From Phycisphaerae bacterium (GTDB taxonomy: Bacteria; Planctomycetota; Phycisphaerae; Phycisphaerales; UBA1924): DNA of 64,000 nt. Both the position numbers and the translations under genes were made by a program. The stretch's first letter is position 1. Each line of letters begins with the position of its first letter. Location: assembly GCA_022180725.1 (NCBI GenBank), contig BQMO01000015.1, forward strand, positions 43,053-107,052. The letters are read 5' to 3'. The notes below the pieces were generated by a model that saw nothing but the letters and a program-made list of their open reading frames with translations, was not told the DNA's origin and made no database searches. Below are positions 1 to 8,947 of the stretch, one piece after another.

Positions 1-11
1 GGAGGTGTCGC

Positions 12-1538
12 GTGACCGACCAACCGCTTCCATTCGGCATCGACCTGCAGGCGATCTCGGATCGCTTTGCGTTCAGCAAGCCCGGCATGCGCCTCGTGAA
101 CGCGTGCCTGGTCGGTTTGCCGGTGTACGAGCTGCCCTTGACCCTATTAGTTCAGGAGGTCCGCCCAATTCCCCCGCTCCAGGAGTTCGCCATGAAGGCG
201 ATCGACGAGGGACTTGGACATCCGGACCATGTTGCGGCGTTCTTGGGTCTCGGGCACCGGTCGGTGCGCCGCGTGCTGTCCGACTTGACACGCACGGAAG
301 ATGTGCATCTGGCAGCGACTGCAACCCAGGGACACCAGTATCTGGCGCTCACCCAGAAGGGAAAGCGCACTCTGTCGTTGGCGACTCTGTCGATGCCCCA
401 GGACTTCGATGTCAACGTCAAGTACGACGGCCTGTCACGAGAGGTGGTGACCCTCACGAATGAGGCGCTGCTGTTCCCGAAGGACCTGCGGGATATCGGC
501 ATCCCAGAGATTCCGGCGTGCCCTGCCAGGCCCCCTCTGCCAAAGGAAATCCCCGTCGCGTCCGTCGAACGGATCGCGCAGCAACTGCGGAAGGGCCGCA
601 CTCAGATTCGCGAGGTACTCGCCGTGCGATCGGTTGGCCGGACGAAACGCCTGTACCGTCCTGGAGTCGCGCTCGTGTTTCGCCGGGGCCGGTCCGATGA
701 CGTTCAGGTCGTGCTCGTGCACGACGGTCGCGTGCGCGAGGACTATTCGGCTGCGTTTGCGAAGAGCAAGGCCGCGGTGCGCCTGGGAATCGTCAAAGAA
801 GTGGTTGACGGCGACGACGTGAGCAGGCGGGCGGTCGATGCCCTTGGCCTTAGTCTACCGCCGGTTGCGCCCGCCGAGGAAGTGCTCAAGCGTGAACAGG
901 AGGTCGCGGCAGCGAGGGAAGCGCTCGTCGCCGCCAAGGAAAAGACGTCAAACGCAGTGCCTGCTGCGATCGATCCCGTTGCGACACCCCCTGCAGAGGT
1001 TGTCGCGGCGCAGAACCAACTGGAAGGCGCACAGGCCCGGCTCGATGAGCTGCCGGTCAGGCACATCCACACGCCGGATCATCCCCCATTGCTCGAGCGG
1101 GCATTTCTTAAGGCGGAGAGCCGACTGTTGATTGTGTCGCCCTGGATCAGTGCGGAGGTCGTTGATCGCGCGATGCGACGAAGGCTTCAGGTGCTTCTGA
1201 TCCGTGGCTGTCAGGTCACCATCGGGTGGGGTATCGGCGACCCGGATGCGGACCGTCAGATGCAGAATCCGAGGAACCGTGATGCCGTCCGCGAACTGGA
1301 GCAGATTGCAGCCCAGTTTAGGGATCGCTTCCGATTCGTCCGTTTGGGCGACACGCACGCGAAGGTGCTGGTTGTCGATCGGTCATTCTGCGTCGTATCG
1401 AGCTTCAACTGGCTCTCGTTCCGCGGTGATCCTGATCGGACGTTCCGCGACGAGCAGGGAGTCTACATCACGATGCCCGCGGTGATCGACGACGTCTACG
1501 AGAAGAACATGCGTCGCGTGCTCGATGCATCGGCCTAA
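12..1538 (+). CDS. PLD-family nuclease-like protein with N-terminal winged-helix-like region
   Basis: The 508-residue protein starts at a GTG at 12, five bases after GGAGGTG (1-7), so an upstream operon partner may lie outside the window. The N-terminal third looks like a winged-helix or other helical DNA-contact region (inference). Residues about 295-352 are Ala/Glu/Lys rich and coiled-coil-like. The C-terminal part carries one phospholipase-D half-motif, H449-A-K451-VLVV-D456 followed by SSFNWLS, after a conserved-looking LLIVSPWI strand. A single HKD motif implies that the active site forms in a dimer, as in the nuclease branch of the family. It converges on a RecD-like helicase/nuclease gene, with about 30 bp between the stops. 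A nucleic-acid role in defence is the natural guess from the neighbour and the accessory location. The domain call is fairly safe; the biological role is not established. Confidence 0.75.
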   Translation: MTDQPLPFGIDLQAISDRFAFSKPGMRLVNACLVGLPVYELPLTLLVQEVRPIPPLQEFAMKAIDEGLGHPDHVAAFLGLGHRSVRRVLSDLTRTEDVHLAATATQGHQYLALTQKGKRTLSLATLSMPQDFDVNVKYDGLSREVVTLTNEALLFPKDLRDIGIPEIPACPARPPLPKEIPVASVERIAQQLRKGRTQIREVLAVRSVGRTKRLYRPGVALVFRRGRSDDVQVVLVHDGRVREDYSAAFAKSKAAVRLGIVKEVVDGDDVSRRAVDALGLSLPPVAPAEEVLKREQEVAAAREALVAAKEKTSNAVPAAIDPVATPPAEVVAAQNQLEGAQARLDELPVRHIHTPDHPPLLERAFLKAESRLLIVSPWISAEVVDRAMRRRLQVLLIRGCQVTIGWGIGDPDADRQMQNPRNRDAVRELEQIAAQFRDRFRFVRLGDTHAKVLVVDRSFCVVSSFNWLSFRGDPDRTFRDEQGVYITMPAVIDDVYEKNMRRVLDASA

Positions 1539-1568
1539 CCGCCGTGTCGCCGCCTCGAAGGATGCAAC

Positions 1569-4500
1569 TCAGAAAAGTTCGTGCAGCAACTTGGTGATCT
1601 TGGCGGAGTCAATGCTCCCATTGGGCTCGTCACGAGTGACGACCAGGGTGCCGGCCTTTCCGCCGCCCTCATCCTGCGGCAATATGCCTTTGGATCTGTA
1701 CCATGCGAGCTTCTCCTCCCAGCGCCTCCGGTACGAGGGGACGTGCAGCATCCCGCAGTGCTCCCAGTAGACGGTGACGCCCGTTTCCATGTCCTCGATT
1801 GAGAAGTCGGGGAACTTGGTGACACCGTCGATCGTAAGCGGACGCTCGTAGGCATACTCAATGGCGCGGCGGGCCAGGTGGTCGGCGATGATGACCTCGG
1901 ACTTCGAGCGGACCATGTCGCCTCGGGACGTCCGGTGGATCAACCCCTCCTCGAAGAGCCGCCCATCGATTTCGATCGGCCTCGGAGCCTTGAAGATATT
2001 GGTGAGACGCCGAGCCGTCTCCGAATTGTTGTCGGTCGAGTACTTTCGCAGGCTCGCCCGGTCGCCCTGGTGGAGGATGACGATTCGGTTGCGCTGCCGC
2101 GTGAGCGCGGTGTAGAGCATCTCACGCGAAAGGAGCCGACATGGGTTCGGGAGCACGAGGATGACGGTACCGAACTCGCTCCCCTGCGACTTGTGGACGG
2201 TCAGGGCGTAGGCGAGTTCCAGAACCGGGTTGCCCTCCTCGCCAAAGTCACGCTCGGTAAAGGTGTACTTGTAACCGGGTTGGGAGGAGAACTCGACCTC
2301 CAGGTTCTCACGGTAGAACTTGGTCTTCGGGTCGCGCCCGCGCCAATAGAACCCCATCGTCATGCCGATCTCGCCGTTTGCGATGTATGGGTGGTCCTTG
2401 GCGGGATAAACCTTGCGGTGGCGGTAGCGGGGATGCGATGGGTCGGTGTTGATGAGGTTGATTACCTTGTCGCCGTAGACGATTTTCTCCGGTCCCTTGG
2501 GCTTTGGGGTCTGGTGGCCCCGTGCCGACGACGATTCGATCATCGCGCGACGGAAGGTCTCGTGGATAAGTCGATTGAGGTCGGGAACGCCGTGCGCGCC
2601 GGCGCGAACGGGGGACAACAGTTGCCAGCCTTCGGCAATCTCGGCCGCGCCGGGTTTGTCATCGCGCCGGGCGTTGAAGAAACGTATGTCATTCCAGGGC
2701 ACGCCCCCCAGGGTGGCGTCAAAGCCGACAATGTCGTCTGGACCGGTAAGGGCCAGCTCGCTCACGAGCGTGTCAATCAACGCGGTACGCAATTCCTCTG
2801 CCGTGGTCCACGGGACGAACCGGACGTGCTCGCTCTTGCCCTTGGCAATGACCTTGTCGAACACGTCGTCCTCGCCGGGCGCAATAGGTGATCCGCTGAA
2901 CCACTCGGCGAGCTGGAGGTCTTCTCGCTCCTTGCCCGCTTGGCGGCGACGAATGGTCAGCTCCGCATAGCCGGTGCCGACGCGGGGGAACTGCTCAGTG
3001 ATGCCTTCTGGCGCAAGGTGCGTGATGATGTCGACGAACGGGCGGCCCGTGCCGATGGGCGGCAACTGGCGGGGATCGCCGATGAAGATCAAGCGATGTA
3101 CGCCCTTGAGGGCCTGCAAGAGCGCGGCGAGCATTTCCTCCGTGAGCATCGACGCCTCGTCGATGATGACAGTCCGCGGGCAATCCTGCGGCGGTTTGTC
3201 GGAGAGTCGGTACCGGCCCGTGGTCCCCTCATAGCGATCCGGGCTGAGGAATTGGGCGATCGTGAAGCCCTTGAGCTTGAGGGACTTGGTTGACTGCTCC
3301 ATGCGCACGCGCGCCTTGCCAGTGGGGGCCAAGAGCAGGATGTCGCCGGCGGCGACGTCTGGTTGCCCGCACAGAACAGACAGCAGCGTCGTCTTGCCCG
3401 TGCCCGCGGGGCCGATGAGCACCGAAACCCGCGACTCGGCCAACTCCTTCAGCGCGGCCGTCTTCTCCTCGCGGGCGCGCTCTTCAAGTTCATCCGGCTT
3501 GCCTGCCCCCTTGGTCGCAAGGTGGGCGTCGAGGAGCTTGCGCCAATCCGCCACGACCTCCAGACGTTTTCCCGCCGATCGCTTGGTGATAGATGTGCGG
3601 ATAACGGCCCCCATCTCTGCGAGCCGGCCGAGTTGCAGGGCTGGCGCGCCGGTCGCCAGCGGAACCTCTGACACGGCATCGCCGAACGCCATCTTGGCAA
3701 CGGCCATGAGGTCCGCATCGATCGAACAGGGGGGTTCGAGAGTCAGGTCACGTACACGGAGCACAACCTGATCCTGTGGGAGTAGCGAGTTCCCGCTGCT
3801 GGCGGCCTCCTCCAGCACCGATACCGTCAAGGCCCGGACACGCCTCGCGTCGGTGCCCGCGTCGAGCGCAGAGGGTTCGGGCAATGGGTGGACATTGCGC
3901 ACGATCTCGTCGGGGAACACGCCGCGGTCGACGGTCCAGATGCTCATGGGGTCGTCGCTGAGACGGGTCAGTTCGTAGAGGAGATAGGGGTTCGACAGGA
4001 TGTCGGCGTCGGTGCCGGTGATGCCCGCCTCCGCTCGCTCCTCTTGAACGTAGAGGAGGGTGGCCTGGTCAAGTGTGATCTCGAACCGGCTGAGGAGGCA
4101 CAGCAGGGCGCGCCGCTCTGCCGGCAACTTGGCCCATTTCGCAGCCATCGTCTTGCCAATCTTCTCGGCGAGCGCTGCCGGCAGGTACTTCTTGGGATCG
4201 GCGAACGCACGATCGACCAGTGGCCACGGGTCAGCGTTCTCCCCGGCCTTCTCAGCGATGGCACGGGCAACGAAATTGCCCTGCTCGACGCCGAATGCCG
4301 AGAGCGCGGCACCCAGACCGGGACACGGCCCGCGAGCCTTCCACAGCTCGCCGAGCCGGTCATCGATCCACTGCAGGCACTGATCCCACTTGCCCGGCAG
4401 GTGCGCCTTCACCTTTCGCAGTGAGTCCGCGCAGGCAAGAAGACCGGCGATCGCGGCATCGTGGGTCACGAGCTGCGATGCATGCGAGAACTCCAGAAGC

Positions 4501-5309
4501 CGATCCTCGGGGGAGAACGCCGCGATGGTCGCTGGGTCGAACTCGGGGTCGGCCGCTGCCTTCTCGAGGGCCGCGTGGTAAGGAAGGATGAACCCGTCCT
4601 TGAAGTCGGGCCGGATCGAGTGCTGGACCAGCCGTTCCCAAAGCACGGACCTGAGCTTGCCGTTGAGGTCTTTGGTGTTGTACTCGTACTCGACGCAGGG
4701 CCCGATGTGAAGCACCCGACCCACGCCGATGATTATTCGGCGGCCTGCGGTATCCTCCACGAACGGAACGTGCTTCGCGTAGAAGAACACCAAAGATTCG
4801 TTGGGCTTGATGTGGGCGCAGAAGCAGTCTGACAGCGCCTTCTGGTTGTCACGGTGCTGCAGCCACTGTGTCTTGAACCCAAGGTCGGGCTCGCGATCGG
4901 GCAGTACGTCGAGTGCGTGCTCCGCCGCCAGTTGTTCCGCCGACTCGGCGAGCATCCACGAGAAGGGCACTGCCGGGGCGGAATATGGCGGATGTCGGAG
5001 CGGTGTCGGCACGAAGTGCGAGTGTTTTCCATCCTCTTTCCAGCTGTACGGATGAACCTTCGATTGGACCAGTTCGAACGGGGCCATGAACGTCGCCCGC
5101 TCCCCGACGCAGCATGGCCACTGTTCTCGTGGCAGAACCTTCAACGACTTCGTCGCGACGGCCTCCTCCGCGCCGTCATCTCGCGCCAACCCGATTCCCT
5201 TCAGCCGAAGGCAAGCTCCGTTGAGGGCCGGCTTCGCGCACACTCGTCCGTCCCATGCCGTGTCGTGCCAGGGGACGCGAATCGAGATGTGCCGAAGCGG
5301 GTGGTTCAT
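1569..5309 (-). CDS. RecD-like SF1 helicase fused to a C-terminal PD-(D/E)XK-like nuclease domain
   Basis: The 1246-residue protein starts at ATG 5309 behind CAGGAG. About the first 600 residues match nothing I recognise. Then follows a superfamily 1 helicase core: Walker A GPAGTGKTT near 632-640, Walker B IIDEAS near 713, GDPRQLPP just after, and the RecD-type motif VHKSQGSE near 1034 followed by LYTALTRQ. The last 115 residues look like a restriction-endonuclease fold: SKSEV near 1133, PDFS near 1164 and YWEHCG near 1179, giving the E...PD...(E)xH pattern of helicase-linked nucleases. It probably unwinds and cuts DNA or RNA. The convergent PLD gene is the obvious partner. RecD-type helicase plus PLD recalls the Mokosh anti-phage pairing, but I do not see its kinase domain and the arrangement here is convergent, so the link is only an analogy. 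Confidence 0.8.
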   Translation of the reverse strand: MNHPLRHISIRVPWHDTAWDGRVCAKPALNGACLRLKGIGLARDDGAEEAVATKSLKVLPREQWPCCVGERATFMAPFELVQSKVHPYSWKEDGKHSHFVPTPLRHPPYSAPAVPFSWMLAESAEQLAAEHALDVLPDREPDLGFKTQWLQHRDNQKALSDCFCAHIKPNESLVFFYAKHVPFVEDTAGRRIIIGVGRVLHIGPCVEYEYNTKDLNGKLRSVLWERLVQHSIRPDFKDGFILPYHAALEKAAADPEFDPATIAAFSPEDRLLEFSHASQLVTHDAAIAGLLACADSLRKVKAHLPGKWDQCLQWIDDRLGELWKARGPCPGLGAALSAFGVEQGNFVARAIAEKAGENADPWPLVDRAFADPKKYLPAALAEKIGKTMAAKWAKLPAERRALLCLLSRFEITLDQATLLYVQEERAEAGITGTDADILSNPYLLYELTRLSDDPMSIWTVDRGVFPDEIVRNVHPLPEPSALDAGTDARRVRALTVSVLEEAASSGNSLLPQDQVVLRVRDLTLEPPCSIDADLMAVAKMAFGDAVSEVPLATGAPALQLGRLAEMGAVIRTSITKRSAGKRLEVVADWRKLLDAHLATKGAGKPDELEERAREEKTAALKELAESRVSVLIGPAGTGKTTLLSVLCGQPDVAAGDILLLAPTGKARVRMEQSTKSLKLKGFTIAQFLSPDRYEGTTGRYRLSDKPPQDCPRTVIIDEASMLTEEMLAALLQALKGVHRLIFIGDPRQLPPIGTGRPFVDIITHLAPEGITEQFPRVGTGYAELTIRRRQAGKEREDLQLAEWFSGSPIAPGEDDVFDKVIAKGKSEHVRFVPWTTAEELRTALIDTLVSELALTGPDDIVGFDATLGGVPWNDIRFFNARRDDKPGAAEIAEGWQLLSPVRAGAHGVPDLNRLIHETFRRAMIESSSARGHQTPKPKGPEKIVYGDKVINLINTDPSHPRYRHRKVYPAKDHPYIANGEIGMTMGFYWRGRDPKTKFYRENLEVEFSSQPGYKYTFTERDFGEEGNPVLELAYALTVHKSQGSEFGTVILVLPNPCRLLSREMLYTALTRQRNRIVILHQGDRASLRKYSTDNNSETARRLTNIFKAPRPIEIDGRLFEEGLIHRTSRGDMVRSKSEVIIADHLARRAIEYAYERPLTIDGVTKFPDFSIEDMETGVTVYWEHCGMLHVPSYRRRWEEKLAWYRSKGILPQDEGGGKAGTLVVTRDEPNGSIDSAKITKLLHELF

Positions 5310-5485
5310 GCGCGCTCCTGTTCACGCGGCATGTTCAGGTCGCTTTGCCCGAACCCAATGTCCGCGTTTGCCAAACAGTTGACGCGATGATAACCTACGG
5401 GTCAGCGGGCTGCAACCGGGCGGTCCAGAACGGTTCCGGTCCGGGCGGCTCCAATCGGTTCAGATCCTTGCACGGAGGCCTAGCA

Positions 5486-5647
5486 ATGTCGAAGTCAAAG
5501 GGATTCAAGATCGGGCGCGACGATGACACTGGCCGGCTGAAGTCAGTTGCCCAGGCCAAGGCAGATCCGAGGAACTCATCCGTCGAGGTCATGCCCAAGA
5601 AGGGGCACGGCGACTCCGGCCGCTACGACGACAAGAAGAAGAAATAG
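5486..5647 (+). CDS. Small basic hypothetical protein (53 aa)
   Basis: The ATG at 5486 follows a good ribosome-binding site (GGAGG at 5474-5478), which sets this start rather than the longer upstream reading frame. The product is 53 residues, very hydrophilic, and ends in DDKKKK. It has no signal peptide, membrane segment or recognisable domain. It is divergent from the helicase gene and separated from the recombinase cassette by about 50 bp. Similar short charged proteins occur in many island regions, but I cannot assign a function. Confidence 0.5.
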   Translation: MSKSKGFKIGRDDDTGRLKSVAQAKADPRNSSVEVMPKKGHGDSGRYDDKKKK

Positions 5648-5701
5648 TCGCCCGCGCTCCCGTCAAGCCGATCGGCGGTCCACGCCACCGACCGCGAAGG
5701 G

Positions 5702-6106
5702 TCAGGCCTTGACGCGCCCTCTCCCCAGCAGCTGCCTCCACAGCCGGCGCTGGACGCCCCATGACTGGACGAGGGTCAGGCCGCGGAGCATGCGCTCGTG
5801 GATCGGATCGCGCCCGTCGATGGTAACGGGCAGAAAAAGTATCTCTTCCTGGATGTCCGGCGCCAGGTGAAGCAAGTTCATGATCTGCGTCATGCGCGGC
5901 TGCGTGACGTGCGACAGGCGCGCTAGCTCGGATATGTCGGAGATCACGCCGTCCACGAGCAGTTTGTCGAAACGGATCGCGAGGGCCATCAGTCGCGCCA
6001 CGCGCGGGATTCGGCCCTCGGGCGTCGGCGCGGGCTCCTCGCCGACGATGGCACGCTTGTATCGGCCCTTGATGGCGAAGTGGATGGGTCGCGTGACGGT
6101 TGTCAT
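5702..6106 (-). CDS. KorB/ParB-like helix-turn-helix protein of the recombinase cassette
   Basis: The 134-residue protein has a central helix-turn-helix, ISELARLSHVTQPRMTQIMN, followed by LLHLAPDIQEEILFLP, a pattern seen in KorB/ParB-type HTH proteins encoded next to large serine recombinases. The ATG at 6106 overlaps the recombinase stop by 4 nt (ATGA), so the two are translationally coupled. The basic ends (RRLWRQLLGRGR) fit DNA binding. It probably acts as a regulator or accessory factor for the recombinase. There is no parA nearby, so a partition role is unlikely. Confidence 0.7.
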   Translation of the reverse strand: MTTVTRPIHFAIKGRYKRAIVGEEPAPTPEGRIPRVARLMALAIRFDKLLVDGVISDISELARLSHVTQPRMTQIMNLLHLAPDIQEEILFLPVTIDGRDPIHERMLRGLTLVQSWGVQRRLWRQLLGRGRVKA

Positions 6107-7701
6107 GCTGCCTCCTCAAGCCGGCGCTTGCAGAGCGCCGCGATTCCCTTTGGCCGGAAGGTCACCGAGACCGTCCCCGCGTCGGCGTCGTACTCCACCG
6201 TGGAGAGCAAGAGCCGTAGGACGCGGCCCCGCTCCCGGGGCGTCAGGTTGGCCCAGACGGAGTCGAACTCCCGAAGGGCCCCCTGTGCCTCTTCCCGCGT
6301 GATCGCGCCGTTGTCGATCTCGGCGATCCGGGTATCCAGGTCCGGCAGGCGTTTCCGCCCGGCGCTGATCCGCTCGTGCACGAGCGCCAAGCGACCGGTC
6401 GCGCCCGGAGCCGCGCTGTCCTCGGTGACAAGCGCCTGAAGCTCCCGTTCGAGGCGGGCGAGGTCGGACTTCAGCTCGCCCCTCTCGCGGCGAAGGCCCG
6501 CCCCTTCGCGTTCGACGGCCGCCCGTGCCTCCGCCACCACACGGTCCAGCACGTCGTGATCGCGCCCGAGCGCTCGGATTTCGTCCACGACGACCCGCTC
6601 GATCTCGCTTGCGGGGAGCGTGGTGGCCGGGCAGGTCGCCGCGCCGCGGCTGATCGCGCCGACGCAGCGGTAGTAGCGGTAGCACTTGTTGCGCTTCTTG
6701 CCGGTGAACGTGTGCGTCATCGAGTTCCCGCACGACTTGCACCGCAAGAGTCCCCGGAGGAGAGCCCCGTACTTGTTGCGGGCCTCGATCCCGCCGTGGC
6801 GACCGTTGGTCCTCAGGAGCGCCTGCACGCGATCGAAGAGCACGGGCTCGACGATGGGCTCGTGCTCGCCGTCGTATTCAAGCTGCTTGTGGACGATCTT
6901 CCCCTTGAATATCGGGTTGGTGATGAAGGCGTAGAGCGTGCCTTTGTCGAACGGCCGTCCGCCCAGGACGCGCCCCTTGCGGGTCACCCGCCTCTTGTTC
7001 GTCCAGCACCGGCGTGTGAGTTCGTCCACCACGGGGAGGAGCGATCCCTTCTCCAGGTACAGGGTGAAGATCTCTCGCACGCGGGCCGCCTCGCGGGCGT
7101 TGACGACCAGCCGCGGGCTCGGGCCGGAGCGATCCACGTCGTAGCCGAGGACGGGCGCGCCGCCGGCCCACTTGCCCTTCTTCTTCTGCGCCGCCACCTT
7201 GTCACGGATGCGCTCGCCGATGATCTCCCGCTCGAACTGGGCGAACGAGAGCAGGATGTTCAGGGTCAGCCGCCCCATTGAACTCGTGGTGTTGAACTGC
7301 TGCGTCACGGAGACGAACGACACGCCCTTGCGGTCGAACGACTCCATGATCCGCGCGAAGTCCAGGAGCGACCGGCTGAGTCGATCCACCTTGTAGACGA
7401 CGACGCAGTCGATCTTCCCGGCTTCGACATCCCGAAGGAGGCGATCGAGTGCAGGCCGCTCCATGCTCCCGCCTGAGAACCCGCCGTCGTCGTACCGTTC
7501 GGCGTGGCAGAGCCAACCCTCGTTCTTCTGGCTGGCGATGTACGCCTCGGCGGCCTCGCGCTGGGCGTCGAGCGAGTTGAACTCCTGGTCGAGGCCCTCC
7601 TCGCTGCTCTTGCGGGTGTAGATGGCGCAGCGAACGCGGCGCTGCTTGGCGACCGTCGCGGCCGCGGCCTCCTCGGGCAGTCTGGGGATGCGCCTTCTCA
7701 T
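6103..7701 (-). CDS. Large serine recombinase
   Basis: The 532-residue protein starts at ATG 7701, which overlaps the stop of the upstream DUF2924 gene by 4 nt. The N-terminal resolvase/invertase catalytic domain shows YTRKS with the nucleophile at about Ser32, the DRLSRS motif, and RDKVAAQKKKGKWAGG at the start of the recombinase domain. Near residue 320 a zinc ribbon begins (CKSCG ... YYRC ... CP), then a coiled coil of Glu/Arg-rich heptads at about 375-440. This is the normal order for integrases and transposases that cut and rejoin DNA through a 5'-phosphoserine. It sits in a four-gene cassette and probably mobilises this region or the cassette itself. It appears intact. Confidence 0.93.
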   Translation of the reverse strand: MRRRIPRLPEEAAAATVAKQRRVRCAIYTRKSSEEGLDQEFNSLDAQREAAEAYIASQKNEGWLCHAERYDDGGFSGGSMERPALDRLLRDVEAGKIDCVVVYKVDRLSRSLLDFARIMESFDRKGVSFVSVTQQFNTTSSMGRLTLNILLSFAQFEREIIGERIRDKVAAQKKKGKWAGGAPVLGYDVDRSGPSPRLVVNAREAARVREIFTLYLEKGSLLPVVDELTRRCWTNKRRVTRKGRVLGGRPFDKGTLYAFITNPIFKGKIVHKQLEYDGEHEPIVEPVLFDRVQALLRTNGRHGGIEARNKYGALLRGLLRCKSCGNSMTHTFTGKKRNKCYRYYRCVGAISRGAATCPATTLPASEIERVVVDEIRALGRDHDVLDRVVAEARAAVEREGAGLRRERGELKSDLARLERELQALVTEDSAAPGATGRLALVHERISAGRKRLPDLDTRIAEIDNGAITREEAQGALREFDSVWANLTPRERGRVLRLLLSTVEYDADAGTVSVTFRPKGIAALCKRRLEEAA

Positions 7702-8201
7702 TGCGCGTGCTCCAGGTGGAAGAAGCGGAACCCGTTGATGTGGCTGCCCGTGATCCTCTTCGCCACAGCCGAGAGCGTGCGGTAGCGCTCTCCCTCGTAC
7801 TCCAACCCCTGGCCGTCGGGCAGCACCACGACACGCAGCTTGCGGCCCTTGTATTGCCGGACGATCGCGGAGCCCGCGGGCGGAAGCCGAACGTCGATTA
7901 GCGCGTTCGGGACCCGGCGTGTGCTGGTGACCGCGACGCCGGGCTGGGGCGGCGAGACTACCGTCCTCGGGGCCATCACGCGGACCTCCGCGTCGTTGGC
8001 CAGTTCCGCCGCCCGACGGCGGGCCCTTTCGCTCAGGTCGCCCTCGGCGTTGGCCTGAAGTCTCCAGGCGATCTTGCGGATCAGGTACGCACGGTGCCGC
8101 GTGCGGCACGGCTGACCGTGAAGTTGCTCGTAGCGCTCCGCGAGTTCGCCCGTGGTCATCCGCGGGAGACCATCGAGTTCGCGTTGGGTCGTATCCGACA
8201 T
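7698..8201 (-). CDS. DUF2924 family protein of the recombinase cassette
   Basis: The 167-residue protein matches the DUF2924 pattern: an N-terminal helical part around LAERYEQLHGQPCRTRHRAY and IRKIAWRLQANAEG, then a C-terminal beta-rich part with LRVVVLPDGQGLEYEGERYR and SAVAKRITGSHINGFRFF. The family is of unknown biochemistry and is almost always encoded directly upstream of a serine recombinase in proteobacteria and planctomycetes. The stop overlaps the recombinase ATG. The ATG at 8201 has GGAGACGCC just ahead. A DNA-binding or accessory role in recombination is inference. Confidence 0.85.
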   Translation of the reverse strand: MSDTTQRELDGLPRMTTGELAERYEQLHGQPCRTRHRAYLIRKIAWRLQANAEGDLSERARRRAAELANDAEVRVMAPRTVVSPPQPGVAVTSTRRVPNALIDVRLPPAGSAIVRQYKGRKLRVVVLPDGQGLEYEGERYRTLSAVAKRITGSHINGFRFFHLEHAQ

Positions 8202-8233
8202 GGCGTCTCCTCAGTGCATCGGCCTGTGAGCCC

Positions 8234-8416
8234 CTAACCCGCGGGCCGCGCGGCGACACTGAGGCCGGCATGTGGCAACAGTTCAAGTCGAGCGGGCGGA
8301 GATTCCTCTTCTGCCTCGATGTCCCGGGTGGAACGCGAACGGGCGAGGCGGACGGCGCGGATGACGCCCTGAGCGAAGATGCTGGCGACCTCGGCGTCCC
8401 GCTCGGATGGCGTCAT
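8234..8416 (-). CDS. Small first gene of the recombinase cassette (hypothetical)
   Basis: About 60 residues beginning MTPSERDAEVASIFAQGVIR. Short proteins of this kind (MxPxxRxAEIAxILAxGxxR...) are often the first gene of DUF2924/recombinase cassettes, and the stop is 32 bp from the DUF2924 start on the same strand. No clear ribosome-binding site precedes the ATG at 8416. In-frame alternatives at 8443 and 8509 would add 9 or 31 residues. No domain is recognised. Confidence 0.5.
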   Translation of the reverse strand: MTPSERDAEVASIFAQGVIRAVRLARSRSTRDIEAEEESPPARLELLPHAGLSVAARPAG

Positions 8417-8762
8417 GGTTTCGGGATCGCGCGAGGCGTGCATGCGGGCTCCGGCGACGGCGCGAGGCCATCTGTGGCTCCATATGCCGTCCGGGTTTCG
8501 GGAGCGCACCCGCGTGAACCGCTTGACCGACGTTCAAGCCCCGTCGCGTCGATGGCGCGCGCACGACCCTGGCGTTCACATCCGTTCTTCGCGCGCGACC
8601 TCCTGATAACCCCCGCCGTGAGAGACAGAGCCTGCGGAGAGACTTTCGCCGCCAGTCGCCGCGTGTTGGTCGGGGGCCCAGTTCGCCGGTTATGGCACGA
8701 CCCCGGGGGAGAGACTCCCGGCATGCTCGCCAACCTTCGCCAATCCCGTGGGGGAATGCGAA

Positions 8763-8790
8763 AACGCCGCCGAGGTCTCTCGGCGGCGTT
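8763..8790 (-). terminator. Second (distal) terminator hairpin behind tRNA-fMet
   Basis: A perfect 12-bp stem, AACGCCGCCGAG (8763-8774) with CTCGGCGGCGTT (8779-8790), and a 4-nt loop. Read on the minus strand the stem is followed by TTTTCGC, consistent with a Rho-independent terminator. Confidence 0.75.
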
Positions 8791-8804
8791 CCCTGAAAAC
8801 CAAA

Positions 8805-8830
8805 GGGCCGGCTGCTTTCGCAACCGGCCC
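8805..8830 (-). terminator. Proximal terminator hairpin of tRNA-fMet
   Basis: An 11-bp stem with one mismatch, GGGCCGGCTGC (8805-8815) and GCAACCGGCCC (8820-8830), with a TTTC loop. On the minus strand it lies 5 nt past the tRNA 3' end and is followed by TTTGGTTTTC. Together with the next hairpin it forms a tandem terminator. Confidence 0.75.
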
Positions 8831-8835
8831 GGCAA

Positions 8836-8909
<74 letters not shown>

Positions 8910-8919
8910 ATCTGGCCCA

Positions 8920-8947
8920 ATCCTAGGTTCGTCACGCCCACATTCAA
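8920..8947 (-). promoter_or_regulatory. Likely promoter of tRNA-fMet
   Basis: On the minus strand TTGAAT (8947-8942) and TAGGAT (8925-8920) are 16 bp apart. The expected start is about 7 bp after the -10 box, just upstream of the tRNA 5' end at 8909. Confidence 0.6.

Larger units (their letters stand above)
5702..8416 (-). mobile_element. Four-gene serine-recombinase cassette
   Basis: Four co-oriented genes, three of them linked by ATGA overlaps or a 32-bp gap: small hypothetical, DUF2924, serine recombinase, KorB-like HTH. This gene order recurs as a unit in unrelated genomes, which is why it is treated as a mobile cassette. I found no convincing flanking direct repeats by eye, so its exact ends are unknown and the coordinates given are only those of the genes. 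Confidence 0.5.
8417..8835. other. Non-coding stretch between recombinase cassette and tRNA-fMet
   Basis: About 420 bp with no gene I can support; the open frames across it are arginine-rich, low-complexity shadows. It contains two strong hairpins at its right end (annotated separately as tRNA terminators). If the accessory region is inserted at the tRNA, the junction should lie in this stretch, but no copy of the tRNA 3' end is visible here. Confidence 0.5.
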
